In this document: positions 1 through 8,659 of the stretch, piece after piece
Layout of the letters: the number at the start of each line of letters is the position of its first letter
How positions within the stretch are numbered: position 1 is the stretch's first letter
Source: an uncultured Bacteroidota bacterium
GTDB lineage: Bacteria; Bacteroidota; Bacteroidia; Flavobacteriales; Flavobacteriaceae
Length of the DNA: 45,320 bases
NCBI GenBank assembly: GCA_902594485.1
Contig: CACJMJ010000003.1
Span: forward strand, 1 to 45,320
Direction of reading: 5' to 3'
Made by a program: the position numbers and the translations under genes
The notes under the pieces: generated by a model
What the model saw: only the letters and a program-made list of their open reading frames with translations
Database searches by the model: none
What the model was told of the DNA's origin: nothing

Positions 1-1
1 A

Positions 2-838
2 TGGAGAGAATTTGACAGATCTACTGGTCATCATTTTAATCTGTCAATTGATTTAAATAAGTGTAATGGTTGTGGAGCTTGTGTAATTGCATGTCATGCT
101 GAAAATAATGTTCCTGTCGTAGGAAAAGAAGAAGTTAGAAAATCCAGAGATATGCACTGGATTAGAATTGATAGATACTATTCATCTCAGGATACTATTC
201 AAGGTGATGTTGAGGCTAAGGATTCTACTCGTGGTTTTTCTGAGTATAAATCAACATCTGCTGAACTTGAAATAGCATCAGCTAACCCGCAGGTTGTTTT
301 CCAGCCTGTTATGTGTATGCATTGTAATCATGCTCCTTGTGAAACAGTTTGTCCTGTTGCTGCAACATCTCATGGTAGACAGGGACAAAATCAAATGGCA
401 TATAATAGATGTGTTGGTACCAGGTATTGTGCTAATAATTGTCCTTATAAGGTAAGAAGATTCAACTGGTTTCAATATTCACAAAATGATGAATTCGATT
501 ATAATATGAATAATGATCTTGGAAGAATGGCTATTAATCCTGATGTAAATGTAAGATCAAGAGGTGTGATGGAGAAATGTTCATTATGTATCCAAAAGAC
601 ACAAAAGACTATTCTTGATGCCAAAAAAGAGGGTAGAAGAGTAAGAGATGGAGAATTTAAAACAGCATGCTCTGAATCATGTAGTGATAATGCTATTGTA
701 TTTGGCGATATCAATGATAAAGAAAGTGAAATCCTGGGGGTAAAGGATGGAGACAGAACCTACAGAGTTTTAGAAAGTATTGGTACTAAGCCAAATGTTA
801 TATATCAGGTTAAGATTAGAAATAGTAAAAAAATATAG
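2..838 (+). CDS. actB: Alternative complex III subunit ActB, C-terminal iron-sulfur part (5' end outside window)
   Basis: The reading frame is open from base 2, so only the last 278 residues are visible; the molybdopterin-oxidoreductase-like part lies upstream. ActB passes electrons within alternative complex III, the quinol:electron-acceptor oxidoreductase that replaces complex bc1 in many Bacteroidota. Four cysteine clusters are seen, numbered from base 2: C21-x2-C24-x2-C27-x3-C31; C105, C108, C113, C117; C137, C143, C147; and C193, C196, C223, C227. The third cluster has Thr at the place of its second Cys (CVGTRYC), as expected for the one [3Fe-4S] centre known in ActB beside three [4Fe-4S] centres. 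The next gene, actC, starts two bases after the stop. Identity is very secure from cluster order and context. Confidence 0.95.
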   Translation, partial: WREFDRSTGHHFNLSIDLNKCNGCGACVIACHAENNVPVVGKEEVRKSRDMHWIRIDRYYSSQDTIQGDVEAKDSTRGFSEYKSTSAELEIASANPQVVFQPVMCMHCNHAPCETVCPVAATSHGRQGQNQMAYNRCVGTRYCANNCPYKVRRFNWFQYSQNDEFDYNMNNDLGRMAINPDVNVRSRGVMEKCSLCIQKTQKTILDAKKEGRRVRDGEFKTACSESCSDNAIVFGDINDKESEILGVKDGDRTYRVLESIGTKPNVIYQVKIRNSKKI

Positions 839-840
839 AT

Positions 841-2223
841 ATGTCATCGCATTACGAAGCTCCTATTAGAAAACCCCTAGTACTTGGTGATAAATCTTAT
901 GCAGATATTTCAAATGATATAGCTAGACCTGTAGAAACTCCTCCAGATCGAGATTGGTGGATTGCTTTTTCAATTTCAATGGTTGTTTTTTTATGGGGTC
1001 TTGGATGTATAGCATATACAATAGGAACTGGTATTGGAACTTGGGGTTTAAATAAAACTGTTGGTTGGGCCTGGGATATTACAAATTTTGTTTGGTGGGT
1101 AGGTATTGGACATGCTGGTACATTAATCTCTGCAGTATTACTTCTTTTTAGACAAAAATGGAGAATGGGTATTAATAGATCTGCAGAGGCAATGACAATA
1201 TTTTCTGTAATTCAAGCAGGTTTATTTCCACTTATTCATATGGGAAGACCCTGGCTTGTATATTGGTTCTTTCCAATACCAAATCAATTTGGATCTTTAT
1301 GGGTTAACTTTAATTCTCCTTTATTGTGGGATGTATTCGCAATTTCAACTTATCTAACTGTATCTCTTGTATTCTGGTGGACAGGTTTACTTCCTGATTT
1401 TGCAATGATTAGGGATAGAGCTGTTAAACCTTTTAGAAAGAAAATGTATAGTTTACTAAGTTTTGGATGGTCAGGAAGAGCAAAAGATTGGCAAAGATTT
1501 GAAGAAGTTTCTTTAGTTCTAGCAGGTTTAGCAACTCCTCTGGTACTATCTGTTCACACTATAGTATCATTTGATTTTGCAACTTCTGTTATTCCTGGAT
1601 GGCATACAACAATCTTCCCACCTTACTTTGTTGCAGGTGCAATTTTTTCAGGATTTGCAATGGTTCAAACATTGTTGATCATCATGAGAAAGGTATCAAG
1701 GCTTGAAAGTTATATAACTCTTCAGCACATAGAAATGATGAATATTGTAATAATGATTACAGGTTCAATTGTAGGTTGTGCATATATTACCGAGTTATTT
1801 ATTGCATGGTATTCAGGAGTAGAATATGAGCAATATGCATTTTTAAATAGAGCAACTGGACCATATTGGTGGGCATACTTTTTAATGATGTCTTGTAATG
1901 TTGTTTCACCTCAGGTGATGTGGATAAAAAAAATAAGAACAAATATTATTTGGTCGTTTATAATTTCAATTGTTGTTAATATCGGGATGTGGTTTGAAAG
2001 ATTTGTAATAATTGTTACATCTCTTCATAGAGATTATCTTCCATCTTCTTGGACAATGTTTTCCCCTACTTTTGTTGACATAGGTATATTCATTGGAACA
2101 ATTGGATTCTTCTTCGTATTATTTTTATTATATGCTAGAAGTTTTCCGGTAGTAGCTCAAGCAGAGATTAAAACTATTTTAAAATCATCTGGCGAAACAT
2201 ATAAAAAAAATAGAGATAAGTAA
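841..2223 (+). CDS. actC: Alternative complex III subunit ActC, NrfD/PsrC-like quinol-oxidising membrane protein
   Basis: A 460-residue polytopic inner-membrane protein with about ten hydrophobic segments, of the NrfD/PsrC family. In the known complex ActC carries the quinol-binding site and hands electrons to the ActB iron-sulfur clusters. Features seen are an N-terminal cytosolic stretch ending in PPDRDWW, the segment GIGHAGTLISAVLLLFRQ, and GRPWLVYWFFPIPNQ, all typical of ActC. The gene follows actB by two bases, and its TAA shares one base with the actD ATG (TAATG), which suggests translational coupling. Nothing odd is seen. Confidence 0.95.
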   Translation: MSSHYEAPIRKPLVLGDKSYADISNDIARPVETPPDRDWWIAFSISMVVFLWGLGCIAYTIGTGIGTWGLNKTVGWAWDITNFVWWVGIGHAGTLISAVLLLFRQKWRMGINRSAEAMTIFSVIQAGLFPLIHMGRPWLVYWFFPIPNQFGSLWVNFNSPLLWDVFAISTYLTVSLVFWWTGLLPDFAMIRDRAVKPFRKKMYSLLSFGWSGRAKDWQRFEEVSLVLAGLATPLVLSVHTIVSFDFATSVIPGWHTTIFPPYFVAGAIFSGFAMVQTLLIIMRKVSRLESYITLQHIEMMNIVIMITGSIVGCAYITELFIAWYSGVEYEQYAFLNRATGPYWWAYFLMMSCNVVSPQVMWIKKIRTNIIWSFIISIVVNIGMWFERFVIIVTSLHRDYLPSSWTMFSPTFVDIGIFIGTIGFFFVLFLLYARSFPVVAQAEIKTILKSSGETYKKNRDK

Positions 2224-2756
2224 TGAGTGCTAAAAGATTACATGTAATGTTTGATGATGACGACATCTTATTAGATGCAGTTAAAGAGATCGTGAAAAAT
2301 AAGATGTATATACATGAAGTTTATACTCCGTTTCCTGTTCATGGATTGGATAAAGCAATGAAACTTAAACCAACAAATATTTCAATAGCAACATTTATCT
2401 ATGGGTGTATTGGATTCACCGTTGCAGTTTTAATGATGTATTATATAATGATTGTAGATTGGCCTCAGGATATAGGAGGTAAACCAAGCTTTACATTAAT
2501 TGAGAATATACCTTCTTTTGTGCCAATAATTTTTGAGATGACAGTTTTTTTTGCAGCACATTTAATGGTAATTACTTTTTACATGAGGAGTAAATTATGG
2601 CCTTTTAAAGAAGCAGAAAATCCAGATCCATCAACAACTGACGATAAGTTTTTAATTGATATGGAATCTGGTTCTAATTTATCAAAGACAAAGACCATGC
2701 TAAAAAAAATGGGAGCAATATCAATAAAAGAAGTAAAAGAAGAAAGTGAGAAATAG
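2223..2756 (+). CDS. actD: Alternative complex III subunit ActD (DUF3341)
   Basis: A 177-residue protein with a soluble N-terminal part and two membrane segments at about residues 53-78 and 97-121, matching the DUF3341/ActD family. It opens with a short domain containing VYTPFPVHGLDKAM, a hallmark of ActD. In the complex it is a small membrane subunit that packs beside ActC. It overlaps actC by one base at its start and the actE GTG start by 11 bases at its end. The cytosolic C-terminal tail of about 55 residues is charged. Assignment rests on motif, size and operon position. Confidence 0.93.
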   Translation: MSAKRLHVMFDDDDILLDAVKEIVKNKMYIHEVYTPFPVHGLDKAMKLKPTNISIATFIYGCIGFTVAVLMMYYIMIVDWPQDIGGKPSFTLIENIPSFVPIIFEMTVFFAAHLMVITFYMRSKLWPFKEAENPDPSTTDDKFLIDMESGSNLSKTKTMLKKMGAISIKEVKEESEK

Positions 2757-3291
2757 TCTATTCATAATATTATCTATAAGCTTAATGCTTACTTCATGTT
2801 TTGATCCGTCAAAACCTAACTTTCAGTATTTCCCGGATATGTATGAATCTCTGGCATATGAGACCTATGCTGAGTCTGATGGATTCTCTAATGGAATCGA
2901 AGCTCAAATTCCAGTTGAAGGTACAATTCCTAGGGGATGGGACCCTTATGATTACCCTGACTCAAATGAAGGGTATGAAATGGCCAAAGCTAATCTTCTA
3001 TCACCAATAGAATTAAGTGATGACAATATAAGTCAGGGGAAAGAATTATACGAAATATATTGTTCAGTTTGTCACGGAGATAAGGGAGACGGTATGGGAA
3101 TCTTAGCACAAAGAGAAAAATTTCTTGGTATACCAGCATATATAGATAGAGAAATTACACCAGGTAGTATATATCATATTTTAATGTATGGAATAAATGC
3201 TATGGGCTCTCATGCTGGACAAGTTAATGAAGAAGAAAGATGGCAGATAGCTCAATATGTAATGAAATTAAGAGAAGAATCTAAAAAGTAA
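2746..3291 (+). CDS. actE: Alternative complex III subunit ActE, mono-heme c lipoprotein
   Basis: A 181-residue protein beginning with a lipoprotein signal (hydrophobic stretch 4-15, lipobox LTSC, lipidated Cys18) and carrying one heme c site, CSVCH, at residues 106-110, followed by GDKGDG as in class I cytochromes c. A likely axial Met lies in the region YGINAMGSHAGQV. In alternative complex III this subunit carries electrons on the periplasmic face toward the oxidase. The start is GTG at 2746, inside actD; no ATG gives an intact signal peptide. The ending LREESKK is just before actF (three-base gap). Confidence 0.94.
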   Translation: MRNSLFIILSISLMLTSCFDPSKPNFQYFPDMYESLAYETYAESDGFSNGIEAQIPVEGTIPRGWDPYDYPDSNEGYEMAKANLLSPIELSDDNISQGKELYEIYCSVCHGDKGDGMGILAQREKFLGIPAYIDREITPGSIYHILMYGINAMGSHAGQVNEEERWQIAQYVMKLREESKK

Positions 3292-3294
3292 TTA

Positions 3295-4638
3295 ATGACA
3301 GATTATAAGTTTTCAAAACAAATCAAAAGGTTCTCCGTAATATTAATTATTATAGGTGCGATTGGTATTGCATTTGGATTTTACTCTGCTCCATCAAATG
3401 TTGAAGAAGCTAAAGAAATTGTTGCCAATATGAGTCACGATGATCATGGAGGTGGACACAGTGATGCCGGACACGGAGATGGACACAGTGATGATGGTCA
3501 TGGTGCTTCGGGGCATGAGTATGACCACGACAAACACGTTTTCCATCAGTTACATAATAAGCCATGGGCTGCAATCTATGTGCCAGCTTTATTCTTTATG
3601 ATGATTTCACTTGGTGTACTAGCATTTTATGCTATTCAAAGAGCTTCACAAGCAGGATGGTCAATAGTATTATATAGATTAATGGAAGGTATTACAGGCT
3701 ATCTTCTTCCAGGTTCAATATTTGTAATAATCATACTTGCATTTTCTGCATTGAAGTTTAACCATCTTTTTATATGGATGGATCCTGAGGTAGTTGCTCA
3801 TGATGAAATAATAAGGAATAAAGTAGGATATTTAAATATACCTTTCTTTTTTGCTAGAGCGATTATCTACATAACAGGTTGGGTACTGTACCGAAATATT
3901 TCTAGAAGACTTTCTTTGGAACAGGATACAAATAATGACATAAGTATACACAAGAAATTATTTAAGTTCTCTGCGGGATTTTTAGTATTCTTCCTAGTCT
4001 CTGAATCAATGATGTCTTGGGATTGGATTATGTCAATTGATCCTCACTGGTTTAGCACTTTATTTGGATGGTATGTTTTTGCAGGAATGTTTGTTTCTGG
4101 TATAACTACTTTGGCATTAATTACAATTTATCTAAAATCTCAAAACTACCTGAGCTTTGTAAATAATAGTCACATTCATGACATGGCTAAGTTTATGTTT
4201 GGAGTAAGTATATTCTGGGCTTATTTATGGTTTTCTCAATTTATGCTTATATGGTATTCAAATATACCAGAGGAGGTAACTTATTTCATTACTAGAATTG
4301 AAGACTATAATTTATTGTTTTTTGGGATGGTAGTGTTAAATCTTATATTCCCATTAATTGTTCTTATGAATAGTGATTTTAAGAAGACTAACTTTATTGT
4401 AATTTTGACAGGAATTGTAATTATTATAGGTCATTATCTTGATGTTTATAATATGATAATGCCTTCTGCTGTTGGAAATATGTGGTCTTTTGGTGCTGCT
4501 GAAATTGGTGGGTTTTTGTTCTTCTTAGGGATATTTATTTACGTAGTATTCAAAGAAATTTCCAAAGCACCAATTCTTGCTAAAGGAGATCCATTTATTG
4601 AGGAAAGTAAAACGTTTCAATATTATAATTTAGACTAA
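3295..4638 (+). CDS. actF: Alternative complex III subunit ActF, second NrfD-like membrane protein
   Basis: A 447-residue polytopic protein related to ActC, with an N-terminal membrane segment (about 12-30), a long hydrophilic loop, then about nine more segments. In alternative complex III ActF is the second large membrane subunit and lacks the quinol site of ActC. The loop at residues 48-87 is strikingly rich in His, Asp and Gly, with about 14 His among 40 residues. It is followed by the membrane part starting NKPWAAIYVPALFF. It ends one base before coxB, tying complex III and the oxidase into one transcription unit. Confidence 0.94.
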   Translation: MTDYKFSKQIKRFSVILIIIGAIGIAFGFYSAPSNVEEAKEIVANMSHDDHGGGHSDAGHGDGHSDDGHGASGHEYDHDKHVFHQLHNKPWAAIYVPALFFMMISLGVLAFYAIQRASQAGWSIVLYRLMEGITGYLLPGSIFVIIILAFSALKFNHLFIWMDPEVVAHDEIIRNKVGYLNIPFFFARAIIYITGWVLYRNISRRLSLEQDTNNDISIHKKLFKFSAGFLVFFLVSESMMSWDWIMSIDPHWFSTLFGWYVFAGMFVSGITTLALITIYLKSQNYLSFVNNSHIHDMAKFMFGVSIFWAYLWFSQFMLIWYSNIPEEVTYFITRIEDYNLLFFGMVVLNLIFPLIVLMNSDFKKTNFIVILTGIVIIIGHYLDVYNMIMPSAVGNMWSFGAAEIGGFLFFLGIFIYVVFKEISKAPILAKGDPFIEESKTFQYYNLD

Positions 4639-4639
4639 A

Positions 4640-5707
4640 ATGACATTATTACTTATTTTAACATCTTTAATTTTAATCTCAATTGCAGTATGGCAACTTA
4701 CTAAGATTCTTGAACTTTCAAAGCCAGTAGATTATAAAAATGATGAAATAGCAACTGATAAAGACAATGACACTCAAGGGAAACTTATGTTCCTTTTCCT
4801 GATTTTTATCTACGGTCTTACAATATTCTCTTTCTTTAAATATGGTGATGTTATCCTTCCAGAGTCTGCCTCTGTTCATGGAGAAAATTATGATAGTCTT
4901 CTGTGGTTCTCTTTTGCAGTTATATTCTTTGTTCAAACAATTACTCAAGCACTACTGCACTACTTTGCATTTAAGTATAGAGGCAATGAAAAAAGAAAAG
5001 CATTATTTTTTGCAGATAGTAACTTTTTAGAAGGTGTATGGACTATTATACCTACAATCGCATTGGCAGGATTGATTCTTTATGGTTTATTTACTTGGGT
5101 TGATATTATGACTATTGAAGAGAATGATGAAGCTTTAGTTGTAGAGTTATATGCTCAACAATTTAACTGGAAGGCAAGGTATGCTGGAGAAGATGGAGTC
5201 CTTGGTGATGCAAATGTTAGGTTCCTACAGGATTTTGATGGAAAAAACTTAGTTGGAATTGATCCAACAGATAGAAATGGTGACGATGATATTGTTGTAC
5301 AAGAATTACATTTACCTGTCAATCGTGAAGTTGTATTTAGAATTAGATCACAAGATGTTCTCCATTCTGCATATATGCCTCACTTTAGAGCACAAATGAA
5401 TGCAGTACCTGGAATGATTAATCAGTTTGCCTTTATTCCAAATGTTACAACTCAGGAAATTAGATTAAGACCTGAAATTGTGGAAAAGGTTAGAAAAATT
5501 AATAAAATTAGATTTGATAAAAGTGAAAAACTTGTAGCCGAGGGTGAATTTCCTCTTGACCCGTATGAATTTGATTTTTTACTTTTATGTAATAAAATTT
5601 GTGGAGCTTCTCATTACAATATGCAGATGAAAATAATTGTAGAGACAGAAGAAGAATTTAATAAGTGGATTGATAATCAATTAACATTTAAGGAGTTTGT
5701 TCAATAA
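4640..5707 (+). CDS. coxB: Cytochrome c oxidase subunit II
   Basis: A 355-residue CuA-bearing subunit. It has an extra N-terminal hydrophobic segment (2-22), then segments at about 47-66, 88-110 and 133-155, and a periplasmic cupredoxin domain. CuA ligands seen are His242 (DVLHSAY), Cys317, Cys321, His325 and Met328 in CNKICGASHYNM. The residue between the cysteines that is usually Glu (CxEIC) is Lys319; that position binds copper through its backbone carbonyl, so the site can still form. There is no heme c motif, so electrons must come from ActE or a separate cytochrome. Region 265-305 is a lineage-specific charged insertion before the second half of the site. Confidence 0.96.
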   Translation: MTLLLILTSLILISIAVWQLTKILELSKPVDYKNDEIATDKDNDTQGKLMFLFLIFIYGLTIFSFFKYGDVILPESASVHGENYDSLLWFSFAVIFFVQTITQALLHYFAFKYRGNEKRKALFFADSNFLEGVWTIIPTIALAGLILYGLFTWVDIMTIEENDEALVVELYAQQFNWKARYAGEDGVLGDANVRFLQDFDGKNLVGIDPTDRNGDDDIVVQELHLPVNREVVFRIRSQDVLHSAYMPHFRAQMNAVPGMINQFAFIPNVTTQEIRLRPEIVEKVRKINKIRFDKSEKLVAEGEFPLDPYEFDFLLLCNKICGASHYNMQMKIIVETEEEFNKWIDNQLTFKEFVQ

Positions 5708-5721
5708 ATTAACACCTAACT

Positions 5722-7584
5722 ATGGCACAAAAACAAAATAGAAGAGCGAAAATAGTTGGAACGGACATCGAACTAGATATATCTGAAAAAAAAGATGTTG
5801 TAATAGAATCTCATGATGACGACCACGGTCATGATCACCATCATAAAGAAACTTTTATAACGAAGTATATCTTCAGTATAGATCATAAAATGATTTCTAA
5901 ACAATACCTAATAACTGGATTAATTATGGGTATTGTAGGGATTGCAATGTCACTATTATTTAGACTTCAGTTAGCTTGGCCAGAAGAATCTTTTGGTGTT
6001 TTTGATGCTCTATTAGGAAAATGGGCAACAGATGGAGTAATGGATCCTAATGTTTACTTAGCACTAGTCACAATTCACGGAACAATTATGGTTTTCTTTG
6101 TTCTTACTGCCGGATTAAGTGGAACTTTTAGTAATCTATTAATACCATTACAAATTGGTGCTAGAGATATGGCTTCAGGTTTTCTTAATATGATTTCCTA
6201 TTGGCTATTCTTTATTTCATCTGCATTAATGATTGCCTCTTTGTTTGTTGAAGCTGGACCTGCAGCAGCAGGTTGGACAATTTATCCACCCTTAAGTGCT
6301 CTTCCTCAGGCTCAACCCGGTTCTGCAGCTGGAATGACCTTATGGTTAGTTTCTATGGCATTCTTTATAGCATCGTCTCTTTTAGCAGCTCTAAACTATA
6401 TAGTTACAGTTCTTAATTTAAGAACAGAAGGTATGACAATGACTAGACTTCCATTAACAGTTTGGGCTTTTTTAGTTACTGCAATAATTGGTGTTGTATC
6501 ATTTCCGGTTTTATTATCAGCAGCACTTCTCTTAATAATGGATAGAAGCTTTGGTACATCCTTCTTCCTTTCAGATATTTTTATTCAGGGTGAAGTCTTG
6601 CATTATCAAGGTGGGTCACCAGTGCTTTTTGAGCATTTATTTTGGTTTTTAGGACACCCTGAAGTTTATATTGTCCTTCTACCTGCATTAGGAATTGCAT
6701 CTGAAGTTATAGCGACTAATGCTCGTAAACCTATATTTGGATATAGAGCAATGGTTGGGTCAATTCTTGCTATTGCGTTTCTATCTACTATTGTATGGGG
6801 TCACCATATGTTTGTCACAGGAATGAATCCTTTCTTAGGGTCAGTATTTACATTTACAACATTATTAATTGCAATTCCGTCTGCTGTTAAGGCATTCAAT
6901 TATATAACTACAATTTGGAAAGGTAACATTCAATTTAATCCTGGAATGCTATTTGCAATCGGACTAGTTTCAACATTTATTACTGGAGGACTTACGGGGA
7001 TAATCTTAGGCGATAGTGCATTAGATATTAACTTACATGACACCTATTTTGTTGTTGCCCATTTTCATCTAGTAATGGGTATTTCTGCACTATATGGACT
7101 CTTTGCTGGAGTATATCACTGGTATCCTAGAATGTTTGGAAGAATGATGAATAAGAACTTAGGTTATATTCACTTCTGGATTACTGCTATAAGTGCATAT
7201 GGTGTATTCTTCCCAATGCATTTTATTGGAATGGCAGGTCTACCTAGAAGGTATTATACAAACACTAACTTTCCCTATTTTGATGATGTTGCTAATATAA
7301 ATGTTGTGATTACTTTATTTGCACTTTTAGCGGGTGCTGCACAAATAATTTTCCTATACAACTTTATTAGCAGTATGTTTTATGGTAAAAAAGCTGAGAA
7401 AAATCCTTGGAAGTCAACTACACTGGAATGGACTGCTCCAATTAAACATATGCATGGAAACTGGCCTGGAAAAATTCCACATGTTTTCAGATGGCCATAT
7501 GATTATTCAAAGCCAGGTTCTAAAGAAGATTTCATACCTCAAAATATACCGTTGAAAAAAGGAGAGAAAGAACTTCAACATTAG
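5722..7584 (+). CDS. coxA: Cytochrome c oxidase subunit I, A1-type heme-copper oxidase
   Basis: A 620-residue catalytic subunit that reduces oxygen to water and pumps protons. Ligands seen are His119 (heme a), His312, His361 and His362 (CuB), His447 (heme a3) and His449 (heme a). GHPEVY at 311-316 contains the Glu314 of the D proton channel and the Tyr316 that crosslinks to a CuB histidine, which marks an A1-type enzyme. The N-terminus has a cytosolic extension with a His/Asp cluster at 31-41 before KETFITKYIFS. It starts 14 bases after coxB and is the last gene of the block that begins with act genes. Confidence 0.97.
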   Translation: MAQKQNRRAKIVGTDIELDISEKKDVVIESHDDDHGHDHHHKETFITKYIFSIDHKMISKQYLITGLIMGIVGIAMSLLFRLQLAWPEESFGVFDALLGKWATDGVMDPNVYLALVTIHGTIMVFFVLTAGLSGTFSNLLIPLQIGARDMASGFLNMISYWLFFISSALMIASLFVEAGPAAAGWTIYPPLSALPQAQPGSAAGMTLWLVSMAFFIASSLLAALNYIVTVLNLRTEGMTMTRLPLTVWAFLVTAIIGVVSFPVLLSAALLLIMDRSFGTSFFLSDIFIQGEVLHYQGGSPVLFEHLFWFLGHPEVYIVLLPALGIASEVIATNARKPIFGYRAMVGSILAIAFLSTIVWGHHMFVTGMNPFLGSVFTFTTLLIAIPSAVKAFNYITTIWKGNIQFNPGMLFAIGLVSTFITGGLTGIILGDSALDINLHDTYFVVAHFHLVMGISALYGLFAGVYHWYPRMFGRMMNKNLGYIHFWITAISAYGVFFPMHFIGMAGLPRRYYTNTNFPYFDDVANINVVITLFALLAGAAQIIFLYNFISSMFYGKKAEKNPWKSTTLEWTAPIKHMHGNWPGKIPHVFRWPYDYSKPGSKEDFIPQNIPLKKGEKELQH

Positions 7585-7616
7585 CAGGTAATTCATCCAA
7601 AATTTCTCAATTAATG

Positions 7617-7624
7617 TATATTTG
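7617..7624 (+). promoter_or_regulatory. Putative -7 box upstream of ruvB
   Basis: TATATTTG matches the Bacteroidota -7 consensus TAnnTTTG exactly. No TTTG is seen 19-21 bases upstream. Only four bases separate the box from the ruvB ATG, so a transcript started here would be leaderless or nearly so. Confidence 0.4.
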
Positions 7625-7628
7625 AATA

Positions 7629-8627
7629 ATGGACATTAATCAAGAAAAAGATAATGAATTTGACAAAGCGTTAAGACCACTTCGCTTTACTGATTTTATT
7701 GGCCAAGAATCTATAATTAGCAATCTTAAAATTTTTGTAGAGGCATCTAATCAAAGAGATGACGCTCTAGATCATACATTATTTCATGGCCCACCAGGAC
7801 TTGGAAAGACTACATTGGCTCACATTTTAGCAAATGAATTAAATGTAGGATTAAAAGTAACTTCTGGCCCAGTAATAGATAAGCCCGGGGATCTTGCAGG
7901 ATTATTAACAAACCTAGAAGAGCGAGATATACTTTTTATAGATGAAATTCATAGACTAAGTCCAGTAATTGAGGAATACCTCTACTCTGCGATGGAAGAT
8001 TATAAAATTGATATTATGATTGAGTCTGGTCCAAACGCAAGAACAGTACAATTAAACTTAAACCCATTTACATTAGTTGGTGCTACAACTAGATCAGGAT
8101 TTCTAACAAACCCTATGAGAGAAAGATTTGCAATATCCAACAGACTTGAACATTATGATGATGATTTGCTTTCTAAAATTGTTGAAAGGAGTTCAGATAT
8201 TTTAAAATTGAAAATTGATAAAAAATCATGTTATGAAATAGCCAGAAGAAGTAGGGGAACACCAAGAATCTCAAATTCATTATTAAGAAGAGTAAGAGAC
8301 TTTGCCCAAATCAAAAGTGATGGTAAAATCGATTTAGAAATTACAAAGTTTGCACTAAGTTCACTTAACGTTGATAAAAATGGTTTAGATGAAATGGATA
8401 ATAAAATTCTTGAGACAATAGTTGACAAATATAACGGCGGACCTGTTGGTATATCAACTATAGCAACCTCCTTATCTGAAAATACTGAAACAATTGAGGA
8501 GGTCTATGAACCATTTCTTATTCAACAAGGTTTTATAATAAGAACACCTAGAGGTAGACAGGTTACAGAAAAAGGATATATTCATCTAGGAAGAAATAAA
8601 AACAATCAGAATAATTTATTTAATTAA
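7629..8627 (+). CDS. ruvB: Holliday junction branch migration ATPase RuvB
   Basis: A 332-residue AAA+ motor that, as a hexamer with RuvA, drives branch migration of Holliday junctions in recombination repair. Walker A is GPPGLGKT at 54-61, Walker B runs FIDE with DEIHR at 105-109, and sensor 1 is GATTR at 151-155. The C-terminal winged helix contains YNGGPVGIST. Length is normal for the family. It is separated from its partner ruvA by maeB. The start follows a -7 box by four bases. Confidence 0.97.
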   Translation: MDINQEKDNEFDKALRPLRFTDFIGQESIISNLKIFVEASNQRDDALDHTLFHGPPGLGKTTLAHILANELNVGLKVTSGPVIDKPGDLAGLLTNLEERDILFIDEIHRLSPVIEEYLYSAMEDYKIDIMIESGPNARTVQLNLNPFTLVGATTRSGFLTNPMRERFAISNRLEHYDDDLLSKIVERSSDILKLKIDKKSCYEIARRSRGTPRISNSLLRRVRDFAQIKSDGKIDLEITKFALSSLNVDKNGLDEMDNKILETIVDKYNGGPVGISTIATSLSENTETIEEVYEPFLIQQGFIIRTPRGRQVTEKGYIHLGRNKNNQNNLFN

Positions 8628-8632
8628 TAATA

Positions 8633-8640
8633 TATATTTG
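8633..8640 (+). promoter_or_regulatory. Putative -7 box upstream of maeB
   Basis: TATATTTG is a full match to TAnnTTTG, with 19 bases to the maeB ATG. No TTTG is visible at the usual -33 distance, so this is a partial promoter match. Confidence 0.35.
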
Positions 8641-8659
8641 ACTATATATATTCATCTTT

